A stretch of DNA of 64,000 bases, from positions 862,922 through 926,921 of the forward strand of contig NW_024064153.1 of assembly GCF_009727055.1 (NCBI RefSeq). Reading direction: 5' to 3'. Position 1 is the first letter of the stretch; each line of letters starts with the position of its first letter. Positions 11,764 through 22,311 of this stretch are shown here, in pieces. Source of the DNA: Benincasa hispida. Lineage: Eukaryota; Streptophyta; Magnoliopsida; Cucurbitales; Cucurbitaceae. Below the pieces are notes generated by a model, which was given only the letters and a program-made list of their open reading frames with translations, made no database searches and was not told where the DNA came from. Made by a program: the position numbers and the translations under genes.

Positions 11764-14311
11764 CATCTTTTAAGCTTTCAATTCAGTCTAATTTTGGCAA
11801 GGTGGGTGTTTTTCTATGAGATATATGAAACTGTTGTACTACTATGGTTTTTTCTATTTTGGCATTTTAATTCTCTTTAATTTCTCAATTAAATTTATAA
11901 TTGGCCCTTTTTTTATGAAAATTTATGTGTTAGGAAGAGTCTGTAATTTATTTGGAGTCATTAGAGTTGAAATTAAGATGTAATTGAAGAAACAAGCGAA
12001 GGAGGTCGAGCTGCTGTTCCAAAGTTTTCAGCTTCTGATTCAATCGTTGCTGAGGTCCAGTTGCTAAACGATCGTTTAGCTCCAGACGCTACACGATGAG
12101 AAGAAAAGCTATATGGTCGTTTAGTAATATGCGCTGGTCGTTGTGATGTTGAATGCTAAACGATCGTGTACCTGCGGGAGCTAAGCGATGTGTTCATTTG
12201 CTATACGATAACATACAGGATCATTTAGTTTGAATTGTAGGAACTAAACGATTAATTGATTTTGCTAAACGATGGCACTATACGATCGTTTAGCAATGAT
12301 GTGCGCTAAATGATGCAATGAAATGCTACGCGATAGCACTGAGCGTTCGTTTGATCGCGGAGCTAAGCAATCGTGTAGATAAATGCTATACGATGTGATG
12401 ATGTTCTATACGATGGAGCTATGCAATCGTTTAGCTACGGCGGATACTAAACGATGACTTGAACACGTTGGGCGATGGTGTTATTCGATTGTTTAGTACA
12501 TGCGATAGAGCTAAACGATTACACTGTGATGGAACTAAACGATCGTCTAGTCCTATGCGATAGAGCTAAACGATCGTCTAGCTTCCAATGAACACTATGC
12601 AATCGTGTACTTCCTCTCAACTGAAGTGGACGACGCTAGACGATTACCTCCAGGCACTACACGATTGACCTTAGTAGCATATTGAGGTTGGACCAAGAGC
12701 AACCGATTCGACTGGTTTACTCAAGGTTCAATCCAGTTCAGCCTCACATGGTTGTAGTTGGTTCGGTTTAGCAATTGTTGGTCCAGTTCAGACTTGTCCA
12801 GCCCAGTTCAAGTTGTTTTAGGTTCGGTTTGGAGCGGTTTGAGTGGTTCAAAGATGGTTGTGAAGCTATTTGTAATAGTTAGCTATCTTTTTGCTTGTTT
12901 ATGCCAAAACGAAAACCATAACAGTTAATATTTAATTGTTTATGCATGAGATGTATGTGATAATTAAATAAATTCATGTATATGCATACAGTATGCCATG
13001 TAGATTTAAAACCCCACCATAGGAAGCATGAACATGCATTGACAGTATGTTATAATTGTTATGATATATAGTATGCATGTTAGGGTTATGTTTAATATAA
13101 TAGTTATATTAGATACCTTCGTTGTTTTTTGTGGATATTTAGCATGTCTAAATTTTATAAGCCGTTATAAAATCGGTTAGACTTTAAAATCCATAACAAA
13201 GAACAACTGCATGTTCACTTAGGTTAACTGCTTGTTTTAATAGTTAAAATAGGTCGTTAAACTTGTAAAACTAGGGTTACAAACTCAACCGGTATATAAT
13301 CCTGTCGAAGGCTGGGGGTATTTAAGTTNNNNNNNNNNNNNNNNNNNNNNNNNNNNNNNNNNNNNNNNNNNNNNNNNNNNNNNNNNNNNNNNNNNNNNNN
13401 NNNNNNNNNNNNNNNNTTTGACGGTCTACGGAACACCTCCATACCTGGGGATTATAGCCGAATAATTGAGACGTTGACCAATTTTATGAGCATTCATGAG
13501 CGATGCGACGGTAATAAAATGGTTTATCACCTAGACATGTAGGTGAAATCCAATTATAAGAGTATATTTGGATAAACTACTTAGACTTAGGTTGTATGAA
13601 ATTAGCCGTCTAACCTAAGTATAAATATACCCAAACATTAGAACACTTCAGTGGAGAATAAAAGTTATTAGCACTCACGTCTCAAAAGTTTCACACCATG
13701 AGATCCATGCTCGCTTCTTGTTGATTTTTTTTGGATAAACTACTTAGACTTAGGTTGTATGAAGTCGTTCATAGTAAGTGGGTGAAGAAAATGTGTCAAC
13801 ATTCTCCTACGGTCTCCTCCATTAGTCTGAACCATGAGATTCTAATGTTGCGCCTGCTGTCGTTTTTCATGCAGCACTAGTTAGTCGTTAACCGCGATGA
13901 TCCCTATAGAGGGTTGTAACATAAGATCCGGAACAACCTAGGTTTCAGTAAAATGAATAAGATCTTATAGTTTCGTTTTGGGTATTTTCTTCTATTTCGA
14001 AGGCATGCTCATACCGTTCTGTAAGATTTGAAACTGGCAGGTCTACACTTACAAGACTTACTAAGTGTTAGTAATAATCTTGTCCGAAAATGATAATTAA
14101 ATGACTATCAGAATATGAGTTATTCTGGAGATAGTATTTGGTCAAGAACTGTCTTGTTTTTGTGAAGGAATTCTTGATTGCCCCATGGTAGCATTTGTTC
14201 TAAATCACTTAAGTATCGTTGCAAAAAATAATGATTATAGGTACATTATCACTTTGCTAAAATTTGATTGGATTTTGCAATATGCTTATAAAATTTGTTT
14301 ATAATTTCAGA
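11764..14311 (+). mobile_element. leader of the gag-only element, with palindrome array
   Basis: About 2.5 kb lies between PBS and gag with no protein signal. Positions 12060-12665 hold a dense array of the CGATCG-centred word, including a perfect 16-bp palindrome CTAAACGATCGTTTAG at 12064-12079. Positions 12950-13120 carry the GCATGC / ttataat leader motifs seen in other copia leaders. An 88-base N gap lies at 13329-13416. A 34-base direct repeat occurs at 13567-13600 and 13730-13763. Confidence 0.7.
13329..13416. other. assembly gap (88 N)
   Basis: There are 88 consecutive undetermined bases inside the leader of the gag-only element. The true length of the missing sequence is unknown. Confidence 0.99.
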
Positions 14312-15215
14312 ATGACGAGTTCTATTATATATTGTTGGCTTCAAACAAACTGATTGGGGACAATTATGTAAACTGGAAATCAAATTTGAATACAATACTC
14401 ACGATAAACGATTTGAGATTTGTCTTAACGGAGGAATGTCCTCCCATTCCTAGCTCAAATACCAACCAAACTATTCGGGAAGCGTTTGATAAATGGATCA
14501 GAGCTAATGATAAAGCCCGTGCTTATATCCTCACCAGCCTGTCTGACATTTTGGCAAAAAAACACGAGGGTATGAACACTGCCAAAGAGATTATGGAATC
14601 TTTAATAGGGATGTTTGGACAGCCGTCCTTTACCCTAAGGCATGATGCTATCAAATATGTTTACAATAGTCACATGAAAGAGGGGACCAATGTTCGTGAA
14701 CATGTCCTGGACATAATGGTCCACTTTAATGTGGCTAAAGTGAACGGTACTGTGATGGATGAGAGAAGTTAAGTTGGCTTTATTCTAGAATCTCTTCGGA
14801 AGACATTAATGATGCTGTTCGTCAATGGTGCTATGAGTTTTCTGTAATTTTGTACCAATGCCTTGATGAATAAAATTGAATACAACTTGACAACTCTGCT
14901 TAATGAGTTGCAGGCATTTCAGACCATGTTGAGAACTAAAGGTTTGGAACCAATACCAGAAGTAAATGTTGCTTCTACTGAAAAGAGAGGAATGTCCTCC
15001 AAGCCTGAAGTTGCCTTGTCTTCGTAAACTAAGAGTATTCTAGCGAAGAAAGACAAAGGGAAAGGGAAAAAGCTTGATGGTAAGAAGAGCAAGAAAACCG
15101 CTGCAGAGAAAGGGAAATGTTTCCACTGCAATGAGCTAGGGCACTGGAAAAGAAATTTCCCTAAATATCTTGCAGAGAAGAGAGCAGAGAAAGGCAAACA
15201 GGCTACTTAGATCTT
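14312..15215 (+). pseudogene. copia-type Gag, gag-only element, broken
   Basis: The ATG at 14312 is the likely original start (MTSSII). It is out of frame with the long reading from 14332, which fits a 1-bp change near 14330. The open stretch to 14772 carries the Ty1/copia gag pattern: LIGDNYVNWKSNL, a region rich in KARAYILTSLSDIL, and EGTNVREHVLDIMVHFN. A stop at 14770 ends it. Remnants continue in other frames: NGALMNKIEYNLTTLLNELQ-like text near 14870-14920, a basic Lys-rich tract, and a CCHC zinc knuckle at about 15118-15160. That knuckle reads CFHC....H but has Phe where the last Cys belongs. Gag would form the particle and bind RNA. Stops and the altered knuckle indicate it is not functional as assembled. 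Confidence 0.85.
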
Positions 15216-15834
15216 GGAGACCATTTGCTCAGCTCATCTAGTAGGAAAAGTTGCTGATGAAGATGTAAATTTCCTGTTTTTTTTAAACCTTATAATGAAC
15301 CTTTTGTACATATTTTTGTGTTAAATGAAATGTTCATTTTTAAGAAATATGTTTGTTCTATCTCATAGCAACTTCTGTTAAGAATCAAATTGTTAATAGC
15401 CATCAGAAAATATTCAAATATTTAAATGGCTAAGCTCGAAGTATAATGAATTTAAGATTTTTAGCTTTGACTGTTAACAAGAGTTGTTAAGGCAGGTCAG
15501 ACCATCTTAATCAAAGAGTTGAGAGTAACTCAATGTAGTGGGAGAAAAATGTGTTTCCTAGCCATTGAGAAAAAGATGATTTTCTCATAAGAAACCTATT
15601 TGTATGCTAATATGTTTACAATGATTCTCTCGACTAAAGTGTTTAAAAATCATCTACTAAGACTAGAAATACCAGAGGTTAATAACCTAGGGCAAGTGGG
15701 AGAAATATCAAGTATGAGATACTAAATGGCAAAAACTATGGGTATGGGATGCCCTAGTTTATTGTATTTCTCTATAAACTCAGAAACTCAGTCTTATATA
15801 TCAGATATATAAGTTACCACTGGAGTTTTAGTCG
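15216..15834 (+). mobile_element. 3' non-coding segment of the gag-only element
   Basis: About 600 bases follow the last gag trace, and no protease, integrase or reverse transcriptase motif is present. The final part ('ccctagtttattgtatttct...tatatatcagatatataagtt..ctggagttttagt') corresponds to the bases just inside the 3' LTR of the minus element at 21199-21330. That suggests the gag-only element arose from such a relative by loss of pol. Confidence 0.6.
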
Positions 15835-15845
15835 AAGTGGGAGTT
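15835..15845 (+). promoter_or_regulatory. polypurine tract before the 3' LTR
   Basis: AAGTGGGAGTT lies directly upstream of the LTR start at 15846. The equivalent purine run is found next to the 3' LTRs at 21199, 30228 and 38549 on the minus strand. Confidence 0.75.
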
Positions 15846-17636
15846 TGTTGGGTTTTATGTCCTAAAACTCGTGGTTTGTAAACATTAGAACTTATTCTGA
15901 GAATTCAATAAAGTTGTTGTTGAATATATTGTTTTTTAGAAATCCAATAAACCTAAGTCCTTTGACTATTATATGAGTACTTGAACTTTATGTGGAGACA
16001 TATAAGTGGATCGGGTTCAAGTAAATAGTCAAAATGATCAATAGTATATGAATAAGGTTGGGTACCTTATTCTGGTAACACTATTGGATGCGGCCTACTC
16101 TGTAGTTGTTACAAAGTGTTGTAAAACACTACATACGAAGTGATTCTAATTTGTGCATGTTGAGACATGAGGAGTGAGGGTGTCCTGTGCAAATGAGTTT
16201 TGTGCAAGATCGGATCACGAAACTTGTCACTCTTACTTTATAACGCTGTTTACTGTTTAAGACTGACGATTTCAAAGCGATGACCTAGGTAACTTAACCT
16301 TAATCCTGGGCTAACTATGAACTCCTGTTTGTTCGGGATTATCCTTTGATCTACAAACGGTGAGAGTAGACCAATTGTCTCTGCTCAATAAACTTACCAC
16401 TTTGGGGATAAGACTAGATGAATAACTGGGAACATAGGGTGCAAGAGGGAATTCACTCCTAACCGATTAGGGTTAGTAGAGAGGTTATTCCCTTCAAGTA
16501 TTGATTCTGGGTCTTGAACAAGAGGCCTCACCCTCTCATTGGCTTGAGAGGGATTCGATTTGTTGATTGGATCACAAATCAATTGTTCATTAGGGGATCA
16601 GTGGAACTTAAGGAACAAGAGGTAATTTCGAGGATAAAACAGAGATTCGACCCATTAGTTAACGAATGGGGGTTAGATCATGGTTATATTGAGTGGACAT
16701 AATATATCTACAATGATGGGAGTTCAGCTATGGGGTTTAGTGCAATCACCCATTAGTTAACGAATGGGGGTTAGATCGGTCTAATGAGTTTAGCCGATTA
16801 ATCTCGGATCGTTCTCTTATACACATCTAGATGTGTATAAGAGACAGATCTGTAGGTCCGCGAGGTCCCCCTACTAACTCGTAAATGGGTACTCTTTACG
16901 ATAGCTTGACAAATTAATTTGAAACGTTCAAATTAAATGGAATAAGAGAATAAATATTTAAATATGATTTAAATATATAAAGATGATTATTGTGCAAAAA
17001 TTAATTTAATATTTGATATTAAATTAATTTATGAAATTAATTTAAGAGAATCCATTTTTAAATTAAAATGATTTAAAATTCATTTTTTGTTTTAAAAAGG
17101 AAAATGGAAATTCGTTTGCATGGGTTGCACATAATGGAAAAAGAGTTTTTTCCACTATCATCATCTTTATGCTCACACACAAACCATGATCTTCTCTACC
17201 TTGATTCTCCAAGCATGAGCTGCAAGCCATGCACTCCATCTCTTTGCATGTTCATTTTGATATATAAAGAAGATTGGATTTGTTGGAGAAGTAGAGATGA
17301 ATACAAAATTTTGAGAGAAAAATCATGGTGAAGAAGAAGCTGCTTCTTCAACTTACTACTGTGAGCTTCCCTTGTTTCTCTACATTTACAAGCTGTTCTT
17401 GAGCCCCACAACCTTTCCTAAAGCTCCAAAAGCATAGTAGGGAAGGCTTTGAGGTGGTTCACATTGATATCAAGTGAAGACAACAGTTGAACAGACGATT
17501 TTCTTGAAGAGTTCTTCAAAGGTATGTTCTGAAAATCCATTTTTATGAATAACATACTTTAGTTTTTGCCAAAATTAGTGAATTAGAATGCTTATGGATC
17601 CTTGATACTTCTGCTGCATGTTATTTAACTCTAACA
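15846..17636 (+). repeat. 3' LTR of the gag-only element (family B)
   Basis: It starts TGTTGGGTTTTATG and ends ...CTCTAACA. It aligns with the 5' LTR at 10008-11750. In place of about 12 bases of the 5' LTR it carries a 35-base transposase adapter sequence at 16813-16847. Positions 16648-16678 also show a local rearrangement, because 'cccattagttaacgaatgggggttag' occurs twice within about 100 bases. Confidence 0.88.
16813..16847. other. Nextera-type Tn5 mosaic-end junction adapter (artefact)
   Basis: Positions 16829-16847 are exactly AGATGTGTATAAGAGACAG, the 19-base Tn5 mosaic end used in tagmentation libraries. Positions 16813-16828 are the reverse complement of its first 16 bases, so the two form the inverted junction found in mate-pair libraries. 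The paralogous LTR at 10008-11750 has about 12 ordinary bases here. This is library sequence left in the assembly, not plant DNA. Confidence 0.95.
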
Positions 17637-17641
17637 TCACT

Positions 17642-18382
17642 GATTCTCTAATGAACAATTGTTTTGTGATCCGATCATTAAACCGAGTACCTCTCGGGCC
17701 AATGAAAGGGTAGAGCCCCTTGTTCAAGATCCGGAGTCAGCACTTAAAGGAACTTTTCTACTATCCCTGATAGCAGGTAGGAGTAAATTCCATCTTACAC
17801 CCTATGTCCTCAGTTATCTACTCGACGCTGTTGAGCTAACCCTCACCTATGAAAATTTAAGGATAATCCTGAATAAACAGGAGTTCATAGTTAACTTAGG
17901 ATTAAGGTCAAGTTACCTAGGTCATCGTTTTGAAATAGTCAGTCTTAAATAGTAAACAACATTATAAAGTAAGAGTGACTTATTTCTTGGTCCGATCTTG
18001 CACAAACTCATTGCACATGACGCCCCCACTCCTCATGTCACTACATGTACGAATTAGGATCACTTCGTCTGTAGCACTTCACAACTCTTTGTAACAACTA
18101 TAGAGTGGGCCTCATCTGACAGTGTTATCAGAATAAGGCATCCAACCTTATTTAGATACTATAGATCATCTTGACTATTTACTCGAACCTGATTGACTCT
18201 TATGTCTCCATATAAAGTTCAAGTATTCATGTAATAATCATGAATCTTTTAGTTTATTGGATTTATTTTTTAAATGAAATAAGCAATTCATATATTTTAT
18301 ATAACTTTATTGAACTTTATTGAATTTATCAGAATAAGTTTATTATTTACAAACCACGAGTTTTAGGACATAAAACCCAACA
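17642..18382 (-). mobile_element. solo copia LTR (family B), part 2
   Basis: Continuation of the solo LTR that begins at 8835. It reads on from the insertion point with 'gattctctaatgaacaattg' and ends at 18382 with ...ACCCAACA, the complement of the TGTTGGGT start. CAGAC follows at 18383-18387, matching the left flank. Confidence 0.85.
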
Positions 18383-18387
18383 CAGAC

Positions 18388-18615
18388 TTGATTATAGTAA
18401 ATAAACACCCAAAGCAAATGAACCCTTACAAATTGATCAAATTAAATGGAAAATCGAATCTAAATGCCAAATACCAAAATTTTCTATTATGCAAAACCCA
18501 AAAATAAATTTAAAGCATTCATCACATGAAACTGAGCAGAATTTCACCTACCAAAAATCAATTTTTGATTCTCTAAACCAAAAGATAAAACAATTCCATT
18601 GACACTGATATCAGT
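18388..18615 (-). mobile_element. copia leader end and degenerate PBS
   Basis: This continues the leader interrupted at 8834, with 'caaataccaaaattttctatta..caaaaccc' text like that at 4100-4190. The last bases (about 18601-18615, minus strand AACTGATATCAGTGTC) are a degenerate primer-binding site that keeps the TATCAG core. The LTR follows at 18616. Confidence 0.6.
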
Positions 18616-19667
18616 TGAAATGATTGAATCCCAATGCGAAAACGTTTAACATTTTTGTCTTTGAATTGGGAAGGAAAAACTCAAAATTGATTTTACAGAA
18701 TACAAAAAGCTAGCATTCAATTACAAGAAATAAAAGAAATAATACCTTTGAAGACCAAATCTTCAATAAAATATTTTGCACGTTCTTTGAAGACAGATTC
18801 TTTGTAACGACCCGAGTTTAGAAGGGATACATGAATGAACCAGTATCACATCTGAACGAGAGGGATCCTAAGGACATGAAAGTATGGTTAAGAAAGACTT
18901 AAAAGAATTAAAAGTTACTACCTATATCAACAAGGTGCACCTTTCTTTTCGGTGGCTCAATCATACAAACTCCAAAGTTAAGCGAGCTTGGCTTGGGTCA
19001 ATCCTATGTTGGGTGACCTCCTGGGAATTTTCCTAGGATGCATGTGAGGGAGGTAGGGAGGATGACATAGCCAGGTCGCAGAGGATGTAGATGTGATCCG
19101 TGTTCCATTTTTTTTTTTTAAAAAACTCTTTTCATTTTTTAAGAATAACATTACGTGAGGGGAGTTATCCCCTCACCCACTAACCGCTTCCTACATAACT
19201 GCATGGGAGTTATCTCACTATTTATTATTTATTTAATATTAATATTAACTTAAATTAAATATAAATTAAATCAAATTTAATGTATGTATATATAAAATAA
19301 ATAATTAAATAATTAATAAATATCATATATATATATATATATTTATATTTATTGTGCATTTAAATCATATAAAATGCATATCTCTTTCTTGATCTATAAT
19401 TTTAATATAAATCCAACTCATATTAAAATTAACATTTGAATCTTATTTAAAATATTATTTTATCATATTATATAGTTTTAGTTATAAACCATATTTATAA
19501 TTATTTATATACTATAATTTATCATAATATATTATATTTTACATTAATCCATATTAATATAAAATTCCCTTAAATAATTTGAACAATTCAAATTATTCCA
19601 AAATTTAGCCGATCCTTGTTTTACCTTTAGTGAGCTAGCAAGGGGACCTAATGGATCTATGGATTAG
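18616..19667 (-). mobile_element. 5' LTR of minus copia element, truncated and interrupted
   Basis: It starts TGAAATGATTGAATCCC, comparable to TGAAGGGATCGAATCCC at 4271, so it belongs to or near family C. A Cassandra-like copy interrupts it at 18803, and it stops at 19667 in 'ggacctaatggatctatggattag', where a family-B LTR begins. The rest of this LTR is not seen in the window, so it is presumably displaced to the right of the nested stack. Confidence 0.65.
18803..19107 (+). mobile_element. Cassandra-like TRIM LTR with 5S rRNA-like domain, copy 1
   Basis: It starts TGTAACGACCCGAG. Positions 18961-19027 resemble the 3' two-thirds of plant 5S rRNA: AACTCCAAAGTTAAGCG (box A region), then GGGTGACCTCCTGGGAA (box C region). 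Cassandra elements are short non-autonomous LTR elements that carry such a 5S domain in the LTR, so this fits a solo Cassandra-type LTR. The right edge is approximate, and no clear target duplication was found. It lacks about 75 bases present in copy 2 after the 5S part. Confidence 0.7.
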
Positions 19668-21198
19668 TGAAAGAATATACTAGTATGCAACAGAAGCAAA
19701 TAAAATTAATAAGCACTCTAATTATATTTAATTTGAGTTCTAAAAGCATGCTTTCACAAGAGGGTTTGAAATAAACATACCTTTTGATGAATCTTCCAAT
19801 TCCAAGCTGCTCTTCACTCTAAATCAGCTCCAAATCGACAGTGAATCACTAAGAGATCTTCTCTACTATTCACAGCCTTGAATTTGAGTGGTGGAACTCA
19901 GATTCGAGTGAATTTGGTGAATGTTTGTTGTGGGTTTGAAGAGAAAGAAGAAGATGAACCAGAAACCAATTTTTCCAGCTTTCAATCTCTGTCCCATTAC
20001 TTCATCTCAGAGAAATGGAGGTGTTTTGTTCTTCAGTAGCATGCAAGCAACATCAATAATCCATTTGGCCAGTAGCTGCTACACTTTTGAAGTGGAATTT
20101 GTGTGAGCATGGAGGAGAAACACCTCCTCTTGCTTCAAAAGTGGGAAAACCCCGCTTTTGGGTTCCAATTTCCAATTTTTTCCTTTTTAAATTCAAATTC
20201 AATCCAATTAATTCATAATAAATTAATACTTTAATTTAATTAATTCATAATTAGTTAAATCTAAATCATTCAATTTCCTAAATTGAATTTAAAATTGGAA
20301 ATTTATTTTTAATTAATTAAACATATTTAACTTAATATCAAATATTAAATTGATCACACACCTACTTTAAACATAAATCCTATTCATGTAATTAACATTT
20401 AAATCAATATTTAAATATTATAAAATCTCCAATTTCATCTAATTTTAACAAATTAAATGTTAATTATATCGAATATAATTAAGCAAACCCTAATTTGATT
20501 TTGAACTAATTCAAACTCAAAACCCTAATTTCAATTTGAACAATTCAAATTGATATCATTTCAAATTCACTCAATTTAATAATTCAAGGTGTTTATGTTT
20601 TAATAACTAGTAGAGGGACCTTATGGATCTATAGATTATGAGCTCCAACGATTAAGATTAATTGGCTAAACTCTTTAGACCGAATTAATTGGTATTTGTT
20701 AACTATCGAATCACACCACTATACCTCGATAGTTGCATTCTTCGCACTATAGATATATTTGTGTCCACATGATATAACAATTACTAGTAAGCTGACCCAT
20801 CACAGGTTGTTCGCAACACCGACTGGGTCAATGTGCCTACTCCTCATGTCAATACATGAATGAATCTGGATCACTTCGTTTGTAGTATTCTTACAACAAC
20901 TTGTAACAACTACAGAGTAGGCTGCATCCAATAGTGGTACCAGAATAAGGTACCCAACCTTAATCATGTACTATAAACCGTTTTGGCTATTTACTCGAAC
21001 TCAATCTATCTTTATGTCTCTACATACAGTTCAAGTATTCATATAATAGCCATGGATCTTAGTTTATTGGATTTAGAATCTATGAAATAGATTCAATACA
21101 TTTATTGAAGATGAAGAAATGTTAAATAACATCTTTTATTGATAATAGAATATGTTTAACTTTTACAAACTGCGAGTTTTAGGACATAAAACCCAACA
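19668..21198 (-). repeat. 3' LTR of minus copia element (family B)
   Basis: It begins TGAAAGAATATAC at 19668 and ends ...AAAACCCAACA at 21198, the complement of TGTTGGGTTTTATGTCC. A polypurine tract complement (GTACTCCCACTT) follows at 21199 and RNase H coding sequence starts a few hundred bases on, fixing it as a 3' LTR on the minus strand. Length is 1,531 bp, shorter than its relatives; an internal deletion near 20825 joins two distant LTR blocks. Confidence 0.8.
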
Positions 21199-21509
21199 GT
21201 ACTCCCACTTGGACTAAAACTCCGGTGGATCAATATATACAAATATATACAATGTTGAGTTACACTGAGAGAACAAAAAGTATAAATACAATATACTAGG
21301 GCATTAAATACTCATATATTCTCCCACTTTCCCTAGTGATAAATATCTCGTAGACCTAGTCCTATTAGGTGACCCTCGAACACTTTAGCCGAAAGGGCCT
21401 TTGTAAATGGATCAGCTAAGTTGTCTTGTGAGGCTATTTGCATGACGATCACATCTCCTCTATGTACTATCTCCTTGATGAGATGGTACTTCCACTCGAT
21501 GTGCTTTCC

Positions 21510-22311
21510 TCATTTATGGGTTCGAGGTTCCTTTGAATTTGCAACTGCTCCACTGTTGTCACAATAGAGGGTGACAGACAGGTGCATATTAGGAACTACT
21601 TCTAGGTTAGTCAAGAACTTTCTGAGCCATACTGCTTCTTTCACTGCTTCACTTGCAGCTACATACTCAGCTTCCATTGTGGAGTCTGCAATACAACTTT
21701 GTTTGATGCTTCTCCACACAAATACTCCTCCATTCAGAGCGAATATTGACCCTGAAGTTGATTTTCTTGAATCTATATCGGTTTGAAAGTCAGAATCAGT
21801 GTATCTAATAAGGATCAGATCCTTAATACCATAAACAGGCATATAATTTCTCATTCTCCGAAGATACTTGAGAATGTTCTTAACGTCAGTCCAATGATCA
21901 TATCTAGGATTGGACTGAAATTTGCTGACTATTCCAACTACATAGCATATATTGGGATGTGTACACAACATGGCATACATCAAGCTCCCTACCGTTGATG
22001 CATATGGAATTCGTTTCATATCCTCAACCTCTTGAGGTGTCTAAGGACTTTATTCTTTAGACAAGTGAACTCCATGTTTGAAAGGTAATGCTCATTTCTT
22101 GGAATTTTGCATTTTATATCTAGACAACATCTTGTCTATATAAGATGCTCTAGATAGTGCTAATGTTCTGTTCTTGCGATTCCGAACTATTTGGATCCCA
22201 AGAACATACTGTGCTTCTCCCAAATCTTTCATTTGGAATTGTGTAGCCAACCATCTCTTAACGTTAGCTAGAAATTCTACTTCATTCCCAATGAGTAGAA
22301 TATCATCAACA
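21510..22311 (-). pseudogene. copia Pol: RNase H and end of reverse transcriptase
   Basis: The open frame 22019-21510 (169 aa) contains the conserved C-terminal copia signatures in order: PYASTVGSLMYAMLCTHP, the FQSNPRYDHW tract, YTDSDFQTDIDSRKSTSG, WRSIKQSCIADSTMEAEYVAASEA and LYCDNSGAVANS. The Asp and Glu residues of the RNase H site (TDSDFQ, MEAEY, CDNSGA) are present. Remnants from 22020 to 22311 continue toward the YVDD region. A solo LTR splits the frame at 22312. The product would degrade the RNA strand during reverse transcription. Confidence 0.9.

Larger units (their letters stand above)
10008..17636 (+). mobile_element. non-autonomous LTR element with gag only (TR-GAG type)
   Basis: This is a complete unit with two LTRs, PBS, long leader, one gag-like frame, a short 3' segment and a polypurine tract. 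It has no protease, integrase, reverse transcriptase or RNase H. The flanks are CCACT (10003-10007) and TCACT (17637-17641), a 4/5 match consistent with a 5-bp target duplication. It interrupts a solo LTR of its own family in the opposite orientation. Gag-only elements with LTRs are known in plants as TR-GAG elements and are thought to move with proteins from relatives. A related element with pol lies at 19668-25710. The unit includes an 88-base gap and an adapter artefact, so its exact length is uncertain. Confidence 0.8.

Noticed and set aside
12060..12665. Possible CRISPR-like array
   Set aside because: The repeated unit is a short degenerate palindrome at irregular spacing in a plant retrotransposon leader; there are no uniform spacers and no cas genes.
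18961..19027. Functional 5S rRNA gene
   Set aside because: Only the 3' two-thirds are recognisable, with several substitutions, and the block sits inside a repeated TGTAACGACCCG element; it is a 5S-derived part of a mobile element.
21571..21998. Plus-strand frames opposite RNase H
   Set aside because: They are shadows of the minus-strand copia RNase H reading, which carries the conserved motifs.
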